A stretch of DNA of 15,695 bases from an uncultured Clostridia bacterium (GCA_934141475.1 CAKPCG010000034.1:1-15695), one strand, 5' to 3'; counted from the first letter of the stretch, positions 1 through 6,696 are shown. Notes: generated by a model from the letters alone, not told the origin. Made by a program: numbers and translations.

Positions 1-148
1 GAATTTTACTATTTGTACCAGTTATCTCTTGGCAAGTTCTGTTGAGTTCCATATACTCTTTTTCCTTGTTTAGTTGATGTGTTTGTTCATTAAGCACATA
101 CCAAAATAATTCATCAAATTTCTTCTCCATTTCCTTATCAAAATCCAT
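1..148 (-). CDS. Unknown protein, N-terminal part, runs off the left edge
   Basis: An open frame starts at an ATG (146-148) and continues to position 1 without a stop, giving 49 visible residues. It begins MDFDKEMEKKFDELFWYVLN and is rich in Glu, Lys and Asn, with a predicted helical, soluble character. The ribosome binding site GGAAAGGTGAT lies about 6-10 nt upstream and is strong, which supports a real start. I do not recognise the family. It lies downstream of the DinD remnant and may belong to the same accessory region. The C-terminal part is outside the window, so no function can be given. Confidence 0.55.
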   Translation of the reverse strand, partial: MDFDKEMEKKFDELFWYVLNEQTHQLNKEKEYMELNRTCQEITGTNSKI

Positions 149-323
149 ATATTCATCACCTTTCCTTTTGGATGTGAATATTTTAACACAATAGCCTTTT
201 AGAATTAAATGTGCGATTTATCTCTCATATTCTTTTTTACAATCTTGACTATCAAACCACTTATCAAAATTTTAGTTTTATAATATAAAATCATTGTTAC
301 TCCTTAACTACATTTAATAATTT
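149..323 (-). other. Gene-poor spacer with two overlapping short frames
   Basis: This spacer separates the DinD remnant from the left-edge gene. One frame (205-294) has an ATG five bases after an AAGGAG and would encode 29 residues (MILYYKTKILISGLIVKIVK...). A second, overlapping frame ends at 218-220 and reads NFDKWFDSQDCKKEYER after an upstream stop; its hydrophilic composition looks more like the tail of a lost gene than random sequence. Neither is recognised. No promoter or terminator is clear. Confidence 0.25.
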
Positions 324-947
324 TTATTTTATTCCTTCCAGTTTCTTTTTCTCTTTATTTTCTATTTGTTTCTTTTCTCTTTCAAGTTCTTTTAAACTCT
401 TTTTAGGTGTTGGCATTTCTTCTGGCATCATTCCACCAATATCTGCAATTGCTTTTCTAACTTTTTGACCAACTTCATAATGTACATCTTTTGCTTCCTT
501 TTCACCTTGTACATTATCTTTTATAAGTCTTTGTTTAGTTTGATTTATTCTAAATAAATTAGCAACTAATTCATCTTCATTCATATTATCTAAAATATCT
601 TCTCTATATCTTAATTTTTTTCTTTTAAAAATATCATCAGCAGTTTCTCCATTATATAATCCTTTATATCCTGCATTATGAAATTCAGCCATATTTTTAA
701 CACCAGCAGATGAAGCAACTTTTTGTAACGTATAATTACCTTGTTTTGTTAATTTTCTTTGATAAAATCTTTTTTCATCATCTGATAAAGAATCATATTC
801 TTGTTCTGTTATTTCTTGTTTTCTTGTTTGAATAGCAAAATATGTTTGTCCTAAAGCAACAACTTCTTTGCTTGGATCAGCATTTTGCACTATTAAATAA
901 CATATATAATTTCTATTAATTATATTAAAGTTTTCCTTATGTCCCCA
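324..947 (-). pseudogene. dinD: DinD-like DNA damage-inducible protein, N-terminally degraded
   Basis: The C-terminal two thirds of a DinD-family protein are intact. Recognisable family blocks are YLIVQNADPSKEVVALGQTY followed by FAIQTRKQE, then GYKGLYNGETADDIFKRK, ELVANLFRINQTKQRL, HYEVGQKVRKAI and GGMMPEEMPTPKKSL. A GTG at 888-890 can open a frame, but the conserved block NYICYLIV continues upstream of it to an in-frame TAA at 948-950, so the GTG is not the ancestral start. DinD proteins are usually about 270-290 residues; here about 205 remain. Weak echoes of the missing N-terminal (BRO-like) part occur in shifted frames between about 950 and 1060. E. coli DinD is SOS-induced and inhibits RecA filaments; this copy has probably lost that role. 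Family identity is firm; loss of function is inferred. Confidence 0.8.
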
Positions 948-1104
948 TTACCTCAACTTTTTAATATTTTTTTCTAAAAAGAAGCGATAAAATGTAAAAA
1001 GCATTAAATATCTTTTCCTTTATTTATAAGGGATTTAATAAGATTTTCCATAAGGTGGTATATACCAGTTAATCGAAGTCTTAGAAAAACTTTTTTCATC
1101 AACA

Positions 1105-1824
1105 TTATTTTTTTATTGTAGTCGATTTTGATTCATATTCCTGATAATTTATACTAGTTCTTAAAGCATATACTAAATAATGATCATAAATCTTTGTCAT
1201 TATTTTAGGTATATTTTCTAAAAATGTATTCAATTGTTCTTCATGAGATTCTTCGTTACTAGTTTCTGCTTCATTTTTAGGAAAATCTGATATTCCTTTT
1301 ATAACAATACATTCAACGCCATTCGCTCTACATATATACATAATAGCTGCTGATTCTGTATCTGCTATTGTGATATTATTTTCTTTTAGTTCCAAATAAT
1401 CTTTCCACATAACAACTGGCTTATCAGCAGTTCCTATAGTACCTGTTAAAATTGACTCATTTTCAAAATTATTTAAAACAGTAAATGAATCTTTTATTAA
1501 CGGTTCTGTTTCTTTAACTGTACAATCATATTGAACAGCCTTATTAGGTATGAAAATATCTAATTGGCTATAACTATCATTAATTCCAGCGCAAGTTCCT
1601 GCTACAATTATTTTTGTAAGATTAAAGTGATCTATCATATATTGAGTAGATGCTGATGCATTCATTTTTCTTACTCCACCTAAATAAAAAACAACTTCTT
1701 TGTTATCAATGATTTTTTTAAAATATTCTCCAAAAGGATATTTTTCACATTCTTCATGAATCAATTCAAAATAATTTAAAGTTGCTTCCCATTCTTTTTT
1801 TGTTGCTATACTTATTCCTATCAT
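1105..1824 (-). CDS. Nucleosidase of the MTA/SAH nucleosidase (PNP_UDP_1) family
   Basis: About 239 residues, the normal size for this superfamily. It starts MIGISIATKKEWEAT, with a Glu near position 12 that fits the family's N-terminal catalytic Glu. GGVRKMNASASTQYMIDHF matches the SGVGKVNAA-type motif, AGTCAGIND the glycine-rich phosphate or ribose loop, and ADTESAAIMYICRANGVE followed by IVIKGISDF the ribose-binding Glu and catalytic Asp region. It probably cleaves methylthioadenosine, S-adenosylhomocysteine or a related nucleoside, but substrate cannot be read from sequence. A longer frame opens at 1872; I prefer the ATG at 1822-1824 because family homology starts there and an AAGAAAGAAG-type binding site precedes it. 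The C-terminus after DHYLVYALR is extended and uncertain. It is the only intact gene among several remnants. Confidence 0.78.
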   Translation of the reverse strand: MIGISIATKKEWEATLNYFELIHEECEKYPFGEYFKKIIDNKEVVFYLGGVRKMNASASTQYMIDHFNLTKIIVAGTCAGINDSYSQLDIFIPNKAVQYDCTVKETEPLIKDSFTVLNNFENESILTGTIGTADKPVVMWKDYLELKENNITIADTESAAIMYICRANGVECIVIKGISDFPKNEAETSNEESHEEQLNTFLENIPKIMTKIYDHYLVYALRTSINYQEYESKSTTIKK

Positions 1825-1852
1825 CTTCTTTACTTCTTTCTTTATTATTTTT

Positions 1853-1909
1853 TTATTTATAATCAATTTCAATATCCAGTATCTTTCCTAAATATTCTTT
1901 ATTATTCAT
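1853..1909 (-). pseudogene. Short N-terminal fragment resembling inorganic pyrophosphatase
   Basis: After AAGGAAAG and a 7-nt spacer, an ATG opens an 18-codon frame, MNNKEYLGKILDIEIDYK, ending in TAA. The pattern EYLGK..x.I.ID resembles the first strand of some clostridial inorganic pyrophosphatases, where it continues into RPLGS. Here homology stops and the frame closes. The nucleosidase begins 29 nt further on. It could be a deletion scar that joined the 5' end of one gene to the front of the next, or a chance frame. Resemblance is from memory of the family and is tentative. Confidence 0.3.
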
Positions 1910-1931
1910 ATAACATCTTTCCTTCATCTTA

Positions 1932-2210
1932 CTATTTATTTGTTTCATCTATATTTAAATATCGGTTTATTTCTTCTGTTGGTAATTTTTCTATTAATTC
2001 TTTTGGTATTGTTAAACTCTAGTCTTCTTCGTTTAAATAATTTTTTGAAATAACTACATCATATTTATATATTAAACCATCAGGAGAATTTTTCCAATTA
2101 GTTAGTCCCATATTTTCTTTTTCTGAATCAACCCTGTTATATATTATTTCAGCTGCAGTATTACCTGTTATTGCATAATGTAATTTATTTTGAAATCTTT
2201 TATAAGTATT
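1932..2210 (-). pseudogene. RhuM-family protein fragment
   Basis: Reading from about 2210, the frame encodes QNKLHYAITGNTAAEIIYNR, then VDSEKENMGLTNWKN and SPDGLIYKYDVVISKNYLNE. These are hallmark blocks of the RhuM virulence-associated family (COG3943; KLHYAITGKTAAEII, MGLTTWK, DVVIAKNYL). About 55 residues of a protein usually near 300 remain. An in-frame TAG (2019-2021) follows, then 28 open codons, SLTIPKELIEKLPTEEINRY and 8 more, that are not RhuM and mark another breakpoint. The 5' side is joined directly to a serine recombinase fragment in another frame. RhuM genes are often carried by mobile elements; the role is poorly known. Identity is confident; the fragment is not functional. Confidence 0.75.
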
Positions 2211-2359
2211 ACATCTATTTTCTTATTTTTTATATCTTCTAACATTCTTTGAAATTCTGGTCTATCAAAATTAGTACCCGAATAACCATCATCTATATTT
2301 CCATATTTTTAATTATCATTTAAAATTTTTCCTAGTCTAAAATACATTATGTACTGTAT
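2192..2359 (-). pseudogene. Large serine recombinase, N-terminal remnant
   Basis: The frame reads MYFRLGKILNDN, a TAA (2309-2311), then IDDGYSGTNFDRPEFQRMLE followed by DIKNKKIDVILIKD. The second block is the conserved resolvase-domain stretch of Tn4451/TnpX-type large serine recombinases (YIDDGYSGTNFDRPGFQ...VKDLSR). MYFRLGK fits the first strand (YxRLSKE), so about 40-50 residues between have been deleted in addition to the stop. An AAGGAGGAG (2364-2372) precedes the frame; at the correct spacing the codon is ATA (2357-2359) rather than ATG, which suggests a mutated start. All of the protein after the catalytic domain is lost, replaced by RhuM sequence. It cannot be active. Confidence 0.75.
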
Positions 2360-2507
2360 TTTACTCCTCCTTATTTATTATTTTAATATAAATTTTTTCA
2401 TACTTTTATCCCTTTTTTCCTTCATTCATCTATTTAAATTTATAAATCTTCTATCTTAATTTCTCCAATCTCATCGACAATTATTACTATATTTCTTTTA
2501 TTTCTCC

Positions 2508-3275
2508 TTAGTAACCTTCTATATACTTATTAACATTATCTAACAATTCTCTTACCTGTTCGTGAACTCTATTAGATTCAAACTTATCGCAAACCAACCT
2601 GGTAAATTCATTTAAATACTTTTTATCTTTCAAATATTTCAATGAAAAATCAAAATTTAAATCATAGACATAAGCAAAAGGAACTGCAATTTGATCAGCA
2701 TTGTTTTTTATATCCTTATAATTTAACTTATGTAATTTTGTACATTGTATCATAATTTTATCGCTTATTTTTCTGCAATTAAAACCCTTGTACCAAAATG
2801 CACTTTCAAAATCATAATTACATAAAACATAAAATATATCCAGTTTATCTGCATCTCTTATAATTTTACAAAATAAGTTTTCTTCTTCTGTTAGACCTTC
2901 TTCGATTTTATTTTTATTATGATTTAATATAGCAAGTTTTATAATTTTTCTATATTTTTCCTCTATTCCAAAATCTTCTATTAAATTTTCATCAAATAAT
3001 ATTTTAGTTCCAAGTTCTGCGTGATTTACTGAGTCTTTATCACTAAATGTATCATACATTTCCACTTGTTTAAATCTTCCAATATCATGGAATATTCCTA
3101 TTGCTTTAGCTAATCTTATTTGCTCTTCATTTAATTTTAGATAATTAGCTAATATTTCACTTATTTCCGCAACTCTTTTTATATGATCAATTTTTAATTT
3201 TATTTTTCCTTGTTTACTGTTAAATTTAGAAACATATTCTTGAAATTCCTTTTCTACCTTAACTATATCTATCAT
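2508..3275 (-). CDS. HD-domain phosphohydrolase
   Basis: An HD-superfamily hydrolase of about 255 residues. Numbering from the upstream ATG at 3285-3287, the metal-binding pattern is H35 (KIDHIKRVAEISE), H67-D68 (GIFHDIGRF), H89 (VNHAELGTKIL), H123 (LNHNK) and D147 (RDADKLDIFYV). Such proteins cut phosphoester bonds of nucleotides or related molecules in the cytoplasm; the substrate is unknown. The C-terminal 100 residues are less conserved and mostly helical. I place the start at ATG 3273-3275, not the ATG four codons earlier, because the GGAGGAG needed for initiation is formed by codons of that extension. It has its own extended -10 promoter and no obvious operon partner. No terminator is clear before the decayed region downstream. 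Confidence 0.85.
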   Translation of the reverse strand: MIDIVKVEKEFQEYVSKFNSKQGKIKLKIDHIKRVAEISEILANYLKLNEEQIRLAKAIGIFHDIGRFKQVEMYDTFSDKDSVNHAELGTKILFDENLIEDFGIEEKYRKIIKLAILNHNKNKIEEGLTEEENLFCKIIRDADKLDIFYVLCNYDFESAFWYKGFNCRKISDKIMIQCTKLHKLNYKDIKNNADQIAVPFAYVYDLNFDFSLKYLKDKKYLNEFTRLVCDKFESNRVHEQVRELLDNVNKYIEGY

Positions 3276-3305
3276 TTTCTCCTCCATAATTTTTTAATAT
3301 TTATA

Positions 3306-3314
3306 ATTATAGCA
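3306..3314 (-). promoter_or_regulatory. Extended -10 promoter of the HD-domain gene
   Basis: On the minus strand the sequence reads TGCTATAAT, a perfect TGn-extended -10 element, about 31 bases before the chosen HD gene start. No good -35 lies 16-18 bp upstream, which fits an extended -10 promoter. Confidence 0.5.
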
Positions 3315-3391
3315 CATTTTCTTTTTTAAAACTATATCATATTTTATAAAGTCCTCGAATTGTTTTAATTTATTTTTCAATACATATTCAC

Positions 3392-4132
3392 TTAATCTTT
3401 ATGAGCTTTTAAAAATATGAAATATGGTTTGTCGTTATAATGAATATAATCCTTATCAATGTCAATTACTTTTTGATCAACATTTGGTTCATATAATTTG
3501 TCAATACATAAACCTGCATCAATAATACTATTTATTATTGTTGAATATTTTGCATGATACATAATTACATCAGAATCATTCCATCTTTTTACTCTCTTTT
3601 CTTCTAGATTATAATCAGATACTAAACCATACCATTTGCCATCAATTACCGTATGATATTTTTTCTGGCTATTAGTTAAAATTGTTCCTGTTGTAATAGG
3701 ACAAGGTACTGAAAATACTAAAACACCATTTGAATTTAATAAATTAAAAATTTTTTTCATCATACTATAATAATCTTCTAAATAATTAAATACTAAACTT
3801 GAAATAATAATATCAAATTTTTTAGTTATTGTATGAATATCTTCCATCGAAATTTCTAAATATTCAATATTATCAGCATTATTTTCTTTTTTAGCAATAT
3901 CTAACATATGTTTTGAAATATCAGTAGCCAAAATATATCTAGCTTTAGAAGAATAGAATTTTGCATTTGTACCATAACCACATCCAATTTCCAAAATATC
4001 TTTATTCGTAACATCAGGCACTAATGATCTAAAATTTGGAATTTCTATTAGGTTGTTCGGATTGTTATTATTATTTCTCATCTTATCATAATTCTTACTG
4101 AAAATACCATCTGAATAAATATCTTGTTTCAT
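3392..4132 (-). CDS. Class I SAM-dependent methyltransferase
   Basis: A 246-residue protein with a Rossmann-type methyltransferase fold. Motif I is DILEIGCGYGTN (residues 45-56), the acidic residue after strand 2 is D71 in ILATDISKHMLDIA, motif II-like sequence is NIEYLEISMEDI, and FDIIISSLVFNYLED gives the strand 4 region, followed by GVLVFSVPCPI. This fits the UbiE/Coq5-like or Methyltransf_11/25 group, which methylates small molecules or tRNA; the acceptor cannot be told. GGAGGAG sits 8 bases before the ATG. It follows the membrane-anchored protein gene by 61 nt on the same strand and may be the last gene of the transcription unit that starts with the histidine phosphatase. A run of Asn (residues 20-24, 26-27) is notable but typical of AT-rich genomes. 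Confidence 0.85.
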   Translation of the reverse strand: MKQDIYSDGIFSKNYDKMRNNNNNPNNLIEIPNFRSLVPDVTNKDILEIGCGYGTNAKFYSSKARYILATDISKHMLDIAKKENNADNIEYLEISMEDIHTITKKFDIIISSLVFNYLEDYYSMMKKIFNLLNSNGVLVFSVPCPITTGTILTNSQKKYHTVIDGKWYGLVSDYNLEEKRVKRWNDSDVIMYHAKYSTIINSIIDAGLCIDKLYEPNVDQKVIDIDKDYIHYNDKPYFIFLKAHKD

Positions 4133-4193
4133 TATATCTCTCCTCCATATATTTATATTGCTTTTGTGTAAAACTTTTTCGGCTCTTGTTTAA

Positions 4194-4628
4194 TTAAACA
4201 TAATTTTTATACTTAAATACTTCTTCTACAAAATCATCTATATTTTCTATCTCATTATTATCTTTACCAATATACTTAAAAGATGTTTCACTAAAATTAT
4301 TTATTTTCTTATACTTTTCATCTAATTTAAACAAATCGTTTTCCGAATTAATTATACCCTTGATTTTTCTACCTTTATCATATCCAGCAATTGTTATTTT
4401 ACCTTGCGAAATCTCATACTTATATACTTTTTCATTATTATAATATATAGAAATAGTATAGTTTGTACCGGCATCGCTCCCTAGCATATGTGAATAATAC
4501 ATTTTTCCAATACATATATCGTCTTCATTTATACTATATTTTTTATTATTACCCCATAAATATATACAAGATGCTACTAATACCAGTAATACTATTATTG
4601 TTATACCTATAAAAACTCTTTTTTTCAC
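4194..4628 (-). CDS. Small membrane-anchored or lipoprotein of unknown function
   Basis: A 144-residue protein with a GTG start (4626-4628), preceded by GGAGGG at 8 bases. The first 26 residues are a positively charged start plus a hydrophobic stretch (VFIGITIIVLLVLVASCIYL). VASC at residues 18-21 fits a lipobox, but the residues after Cys are hydrophobic, so a simple membrane anchor is equally likely. The remaining roughly 115 residues are extracellular, polar, Lys/Asn/Tyr-rich, and end with IDDFVEEVFKYKNYV. I do not recognise the domain. It lies 24 nt after the histidine phosphatase and is probably cotranscribed with it. No catalytic motif is visible. Confidence 0.7.
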   Translation of the reverse strand: MKKRVFIGITIIVLLVLVASCIYLWGNNKKYSINEDDICIGKMYYSHMLGSDAGTNYTISIYYNNEKVYKYEISQGKITIAGYDKGRKIKGIINSENDLFKLDEKYKKINNFSETSFKYIGKDNNEIENIDDFVEEVFKYKNYV

Positions 4629-4652
4629 TTTTATTACCCTCCAAAATTTTAA

Positions 4653-5189
4653 TTATAAAACATATTTTGAAATTCCACAATTAGTAGTTCCTGGTATTTT
4701 TAGTTTTCCGTCTGGTTTTATATTATTAAAATAACAATATATCATTGCACATACTCCAGAGTGTGTTACTATTAAAATATTTTTTTCTTTGTATTCTTTT
4801 TTTATTTTTTCCATTAAACTGGCTATTCTTTCATAGAAATCTCTAATATTTTCCGCTTTCGTATATTGTTTATTTGTTTGCCAATTCCAAAATTCTACCC
4901 AATCATATTCTATATTTTTTTGTTTCCCCTCAAATTCGCCAAAATTTCTCTCACGCAATTCTTTCATTTCTATTATCGGAACTTCTCTTCCCTCGCAAAT
5001 TATTTTTGCAGTTGATTTACATCTATTTAAAGTACTACACAAAACAACATCTAATTTAATATTTGTAAATTCATCTTTTACTTTTTTAGCTTGTTTTATA
5101 CCCGTTTCGTTTAATTCAATATCTATACTCCCCTGTGTTCGATTTTCTAAGTTCCAATTTGTTTCGCCATGCCTTACTACATAAATCAT
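4653..5189 (-). CDS. Histidine phosphatase superfamily protein (phosphoglycerate mutase-like)
   Basis: A 178-residue protein of the branch-2 histidine phosphatase family. The N-terminal RHGET (R6, H7, G8) holds the phosphate-accepting His; STLNRCKSTA gives the second Arg region, ELRERNFGEFEG the acidic proton donor (E81 region), and VTHSGV (H143) the second catalytic His. These are all the catalytic parts. Family members dephosphorylate sugar phosphates, nucleotides (cobalamin pathway CobC) or act as mutases; the short length and lack of cobalamin genes nearby argue for a general phosphatase, but the substrate is open. AAGGAG lies 8 bases before ATG. A good promoter (5252-5280) sits 63 bases upstream. 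It leads a probable unit with the next two genes. Confidence 0.88.
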   Translation of the reverse strand: MIYVVRHGETNWNLENRTQGSIDIELNETGIKQAKKVKDEFTNIKLDVVLCSTLNRCKSTAKIICEGREVPIIEMKELRERNFGEFEGKQKNIEYDWVEFWNWQTNKQYTKAENIRDFYERIASLMEKIKKEYKEKNILIVTHSGVCAMIYCYFNNIKPDGKLKIPGTTNCGISKYVL

Positions 5190-5251
5190 ATTTTAACTCT
5201 CCTTTTTATATTTCCTACAATTTTAACAAATAATTTACACATTTCTTCACA

Positions 5252-5280
5252 ATTATACAAAAAGAACCACTATATTTCAA
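5252..5280 (-). promoter_or_regulatory. Housekeeping promoter for the histidine phosphatase gene
   Basis: On the minus strand TTGAAA (5275-5280) and TATAAT (5252-5257) are separated by exactly 17 bp. This is the same architecture as the promoter at 6971-6999. The -35 lies in the loop of the hairpin that closes the upstream PAP2 gene, and the -10 lies at the end of its T-tract. Confidence 0.65.
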
Positions 5281-5289
5281 GTAGTCCTT
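5258..5289 (-). terminator. Intrinsic terminator after the PAP2 gene
   Basis: On the minus strand AAGGACTACT (5280-5289) pairs with AGTGGTTCTT (5262-5271) in a 10-bp stem with two G-U pairs and an 8-base loop, followed by TTTTTGT. It begins 14 bases after the PAP2 stop codon. It overlaps the promoter of the next gene. Confidence 0.6.
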
Positions 5290-5302
5290 TAAAAATAGAT
5301 TT

Positions 5303-5935
5303 TTACATTAAAAACTTATTAACTGCACCTATATATATAATTAAATATGATATTGATATAAGAAATCCTCCTAAAACATCACTTGTATAATGTACTCCCA
5401 AATAAATCCTGCTTATTCCAATAGAACATATAAGTAAACTTAAAACTCCAATGGAAATCCATTTAACATATTTATTTTTTACATATTTATAAATTAAATA
5501 TATTAAATAACCATAAAAAGCCATACTTACCATAGAGTGTCCTGAAGGAAAACTATACCCAGTTTCCTCAATTATTCTAAATTCTGTTGGTCTAGGTCTT
5601 TGTAATATTCTTTTTAATAACTGATTTAATACCGTAATTATTACTAAATTTGAAAATACCGAAAATCCGATCTTTTTATTTTTTATTAGTATAAATAAAG
5701 CAATTGTCAATACTATTAAAAATATTGCTCCTCCAAAATTAGTAATAAACTTTGCTATTGGTGTTGTAAAATCAGATATTAAAAATTTTGATACTATATT
5801 ATAACCAACTATATCTCCATTCATTATTTCTTTGTTAAATACATCTTCTGCTAAAGCCAAAAATCCAATTAAACAAATAAATAATATAATCCACTTTAAA
5901 TTTTTTATAATAAATTCTTTCATTTTTTCTTTCAT
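5303..5935 (-). CDS. PAP2-family membrane phosphatase
   Basis: A 210-residue integral membrane protein with all three PAP2 motifs: C1 KRILQRPRP (residues 109-116), C2 SFPSGHS (128-134, catalytic His133), C3 SRIYLGVHYTSDVLGG (175-190, H182 and D186). Hydrophobic segments at about 14-30, 68-84, 92-107, 135-150, 158-173 and 188-205 fit a six-helix topology. Such enzymes remove phosphate from lipid phosphates at the outer face of the membrane, for example undecaprenyl diphosphate (BacA-independent recycling), phosphatidate or phosphatidylglycerophosphate; the substrate is not determined here. AGAGGT lies 5 bases before the chosen ATG at 5933-5935. It is closed by the hairpin at 5258-5289 and preceded by a possible leader ORF and a promoter at 6018-6046. 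Confidence 0.9.
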   Translation of the reverse strand: MKEKMKEFIIKNLKWIILFICLIGFLALAEDVFNKEIMNGDIVGYNIVSKFLISDFTTPIAKFITNFGGAIFLIVLTIALFILIKNKKIGFSVFSNLVIITVLNQLLKRILQRPRPTEFRIIEETGYSFPSGHSMVSMAFYGYLIYLIYKYVKNKYVKWISIGVLSLLICSIGISRIYLGVHYTSDVLGGFLISISYLIIYIGAVNKFLM

Positions 5936-5950
5936 TTTTACCTCTTATAC

Positions 5951-5992
5951 TTAATTTACTAATAACAACAGCGTTCCAACAACATTTGCCAT
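5951..5992 (-). CDS. Possible 13-residue leader ORF before the PAP2 gene
   Basis: AAGGAG (6003-6008), a 10-base spacer and ATG open a 13-codon frame, MANVVGTLLLLVN, ending in TAA 15 bases before the PAP2 start. It lies downstream of a TAGAAA-17-TATAAT promoter, so it would be the first frame on the PAP2 transcript. The peptide is hydrophobic. It could be a short translated leader, a tiny membrane peptide or a chance frame. Confidence 0.3.
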   Translation of the reverse strand: MANVVGTLLLLVN

Positions 5993-5996
5993 TTGT

Positions 5997-6248
5997 TTAG
6001 AACTCCTTATGTATTATATTATACTTTATTTTTCTATTTTTTTCTACCATTTGTTTTCTATTTTTCTTTTTTAGAATTATTATACCACCTATTGCTAAAT
6101 ATAAGATGTTAAACATTTTAAATGACAATGGTTCTTGTGGTATTTTTCAAGCTGTTTCACCCATCATTATTGTATAAATTGAGCTTATCATCAATCCTAT
6201 TATTAAATAAATTGTTTGTGTGCTATATTTTCCAAGTGCTTTTTTATT
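5997..6248 (-). pseudogene. Remnant of a small membrane protein with an in-frame TGA
   Basis: One frame on the minus strand reads KKALGKYSTQTIYLIIGLM, continues ISSIYTIMMGETA, hits TGA (6147-6149), and continues KIPQEPLSFKMF then NILYLAIGGIIILKKKNRK before a stop at 5997-5999. It has two hydrophobic segments and a charged end, so it looks like real membrane-protein sequence, but there is no start codon or binding site at the 5' side, which ends in the terminator of the next gene. I do not recognise the family. The TGA is in a place where Trp would fit, but the genome uses TGA as a stop, so it is read as a nonsense change. The tail overlaps the PAP2 promoter. This accounts for most of the 374-base gap between the flanking genes. 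Confidence 0.45.
6018..6046 (-). promoter_or_regulatory. Likely promoter of the PAP2 gene
   Basis: TATAAT (6018-6023) is preceded at 17 bp by TAGAAA (6041-6046) on the minus strand. The transcript would start near 6012, giving a leader of about 75 bases that contains the 13-codon frame. Confidence 0.4.
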
Positions 6249-6263
6249 ATTTTTTTAATTAGA

Positions 6264-6299
6264 TAAAAAATAATGAGCTTGTACACTCATTATTTTTTA
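6264..6299. terminator. Bidirectional-looking terminator after the DUF2007-like gene
   Basis: AAAAAATAATGAG (6265-6277) pairs perfectly with CTCATTATTTTTT (6286-6298) around an 8-base loop. The A and T runs on both sides make it a good intrinsic terminator in either direction; it lies 11 bases after the stop codon of the minus-strand gene at 6310. Confidence 0.75.
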
Positions 6300-6309
6300 C
6301 ACAATTATT

Positions 6310-6696
6310 TTATGAAGTAAATTTAAGTCCTATAATTATTAAAATTGCAATTATAAGGATAGCTCCCCAATAATATTTCAAGAAATTCTTTTTAGTAAAT
6401 ATTTTATTTTTGAGATTTTCTTCACTATTTTCATGTTCTTCATTTTTTAATTCTTCTATATCATCTGTAATGATTTTTGCTTTTTCAAAATCTTCTATAA
6501 TTTGTTTTGCTTGATTTATATTGTCACTATTTACATATAAACAATATACTTTGTAATACTTACTTACATCAATATAATTTTGAGTCCATCTTTCTTCAAG
6601 CTTTATTTCATATTTTATGTCTTTTTCTGATAAACTCTCTTCTAAGTATTTTTTTAGTATTTCATTTTCCGTATTAAATTCTGCTATTTTTTCCAT
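6310..6696 (-). CDS. DUF2007-like protein with a C-terminal membrane anchor
   Basis: About 128 residues. The N-terminal 75 residues (MEKIAEFNTENEILKKYLEE, then DIKYEIKLEERWTQNYID and KVYCLYVNSDNINQAKQIIE) have the beta-alpha-beta pattern of DUF2007 'putative signal transducing' proteins, which resemble ACT-like modules and end in a VxxxDxxxAxxIL motif. An acidic linker (DDIEELKNEEHENSEEN) leads to one hydrophobic helix near the C-terminus (YYWGAILIIAILIIIGL), so the domain faces the cytoplasm and is tail-anchored. Function is unknown for the family. The ATG at 6706-6708 touches the GG-rich binding site directly; the ATG four codons later fits the family start and is preferred. Its leader shares a long pattern with the sufS leader. 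Closed by the terminator at 6264-6299. Confidence 0.6.
   Translation of the reverse strand: MEKIAEFNTENEILKKYLEESLSEKDIKYEIKLEERWTQNYIDVSKYYKVYCLYVNSDNINQAKQIIEDFEKAKIITDDIEELKNEEHENSEENLKNKIFTKKNFLKYYWGAILIIAILIIIGLKFTS

Noticed and set aside
2450..2507. Short frame after the HD gene reading IVIIVDEIGEIKIEDL
   Set aside because: It has a possible binding site but no start codon at the right distance and is too short to support; probably chance or another small remnant.
5997..6248. TGA read as tryptophan (altered genetic code)
   Set aside because: The sigma factor gene ends at a TGA that overlaps the next gene, and conserved Trp residues in tag, sufB and mnmA are TGG. A nonsense mutation is simpler.
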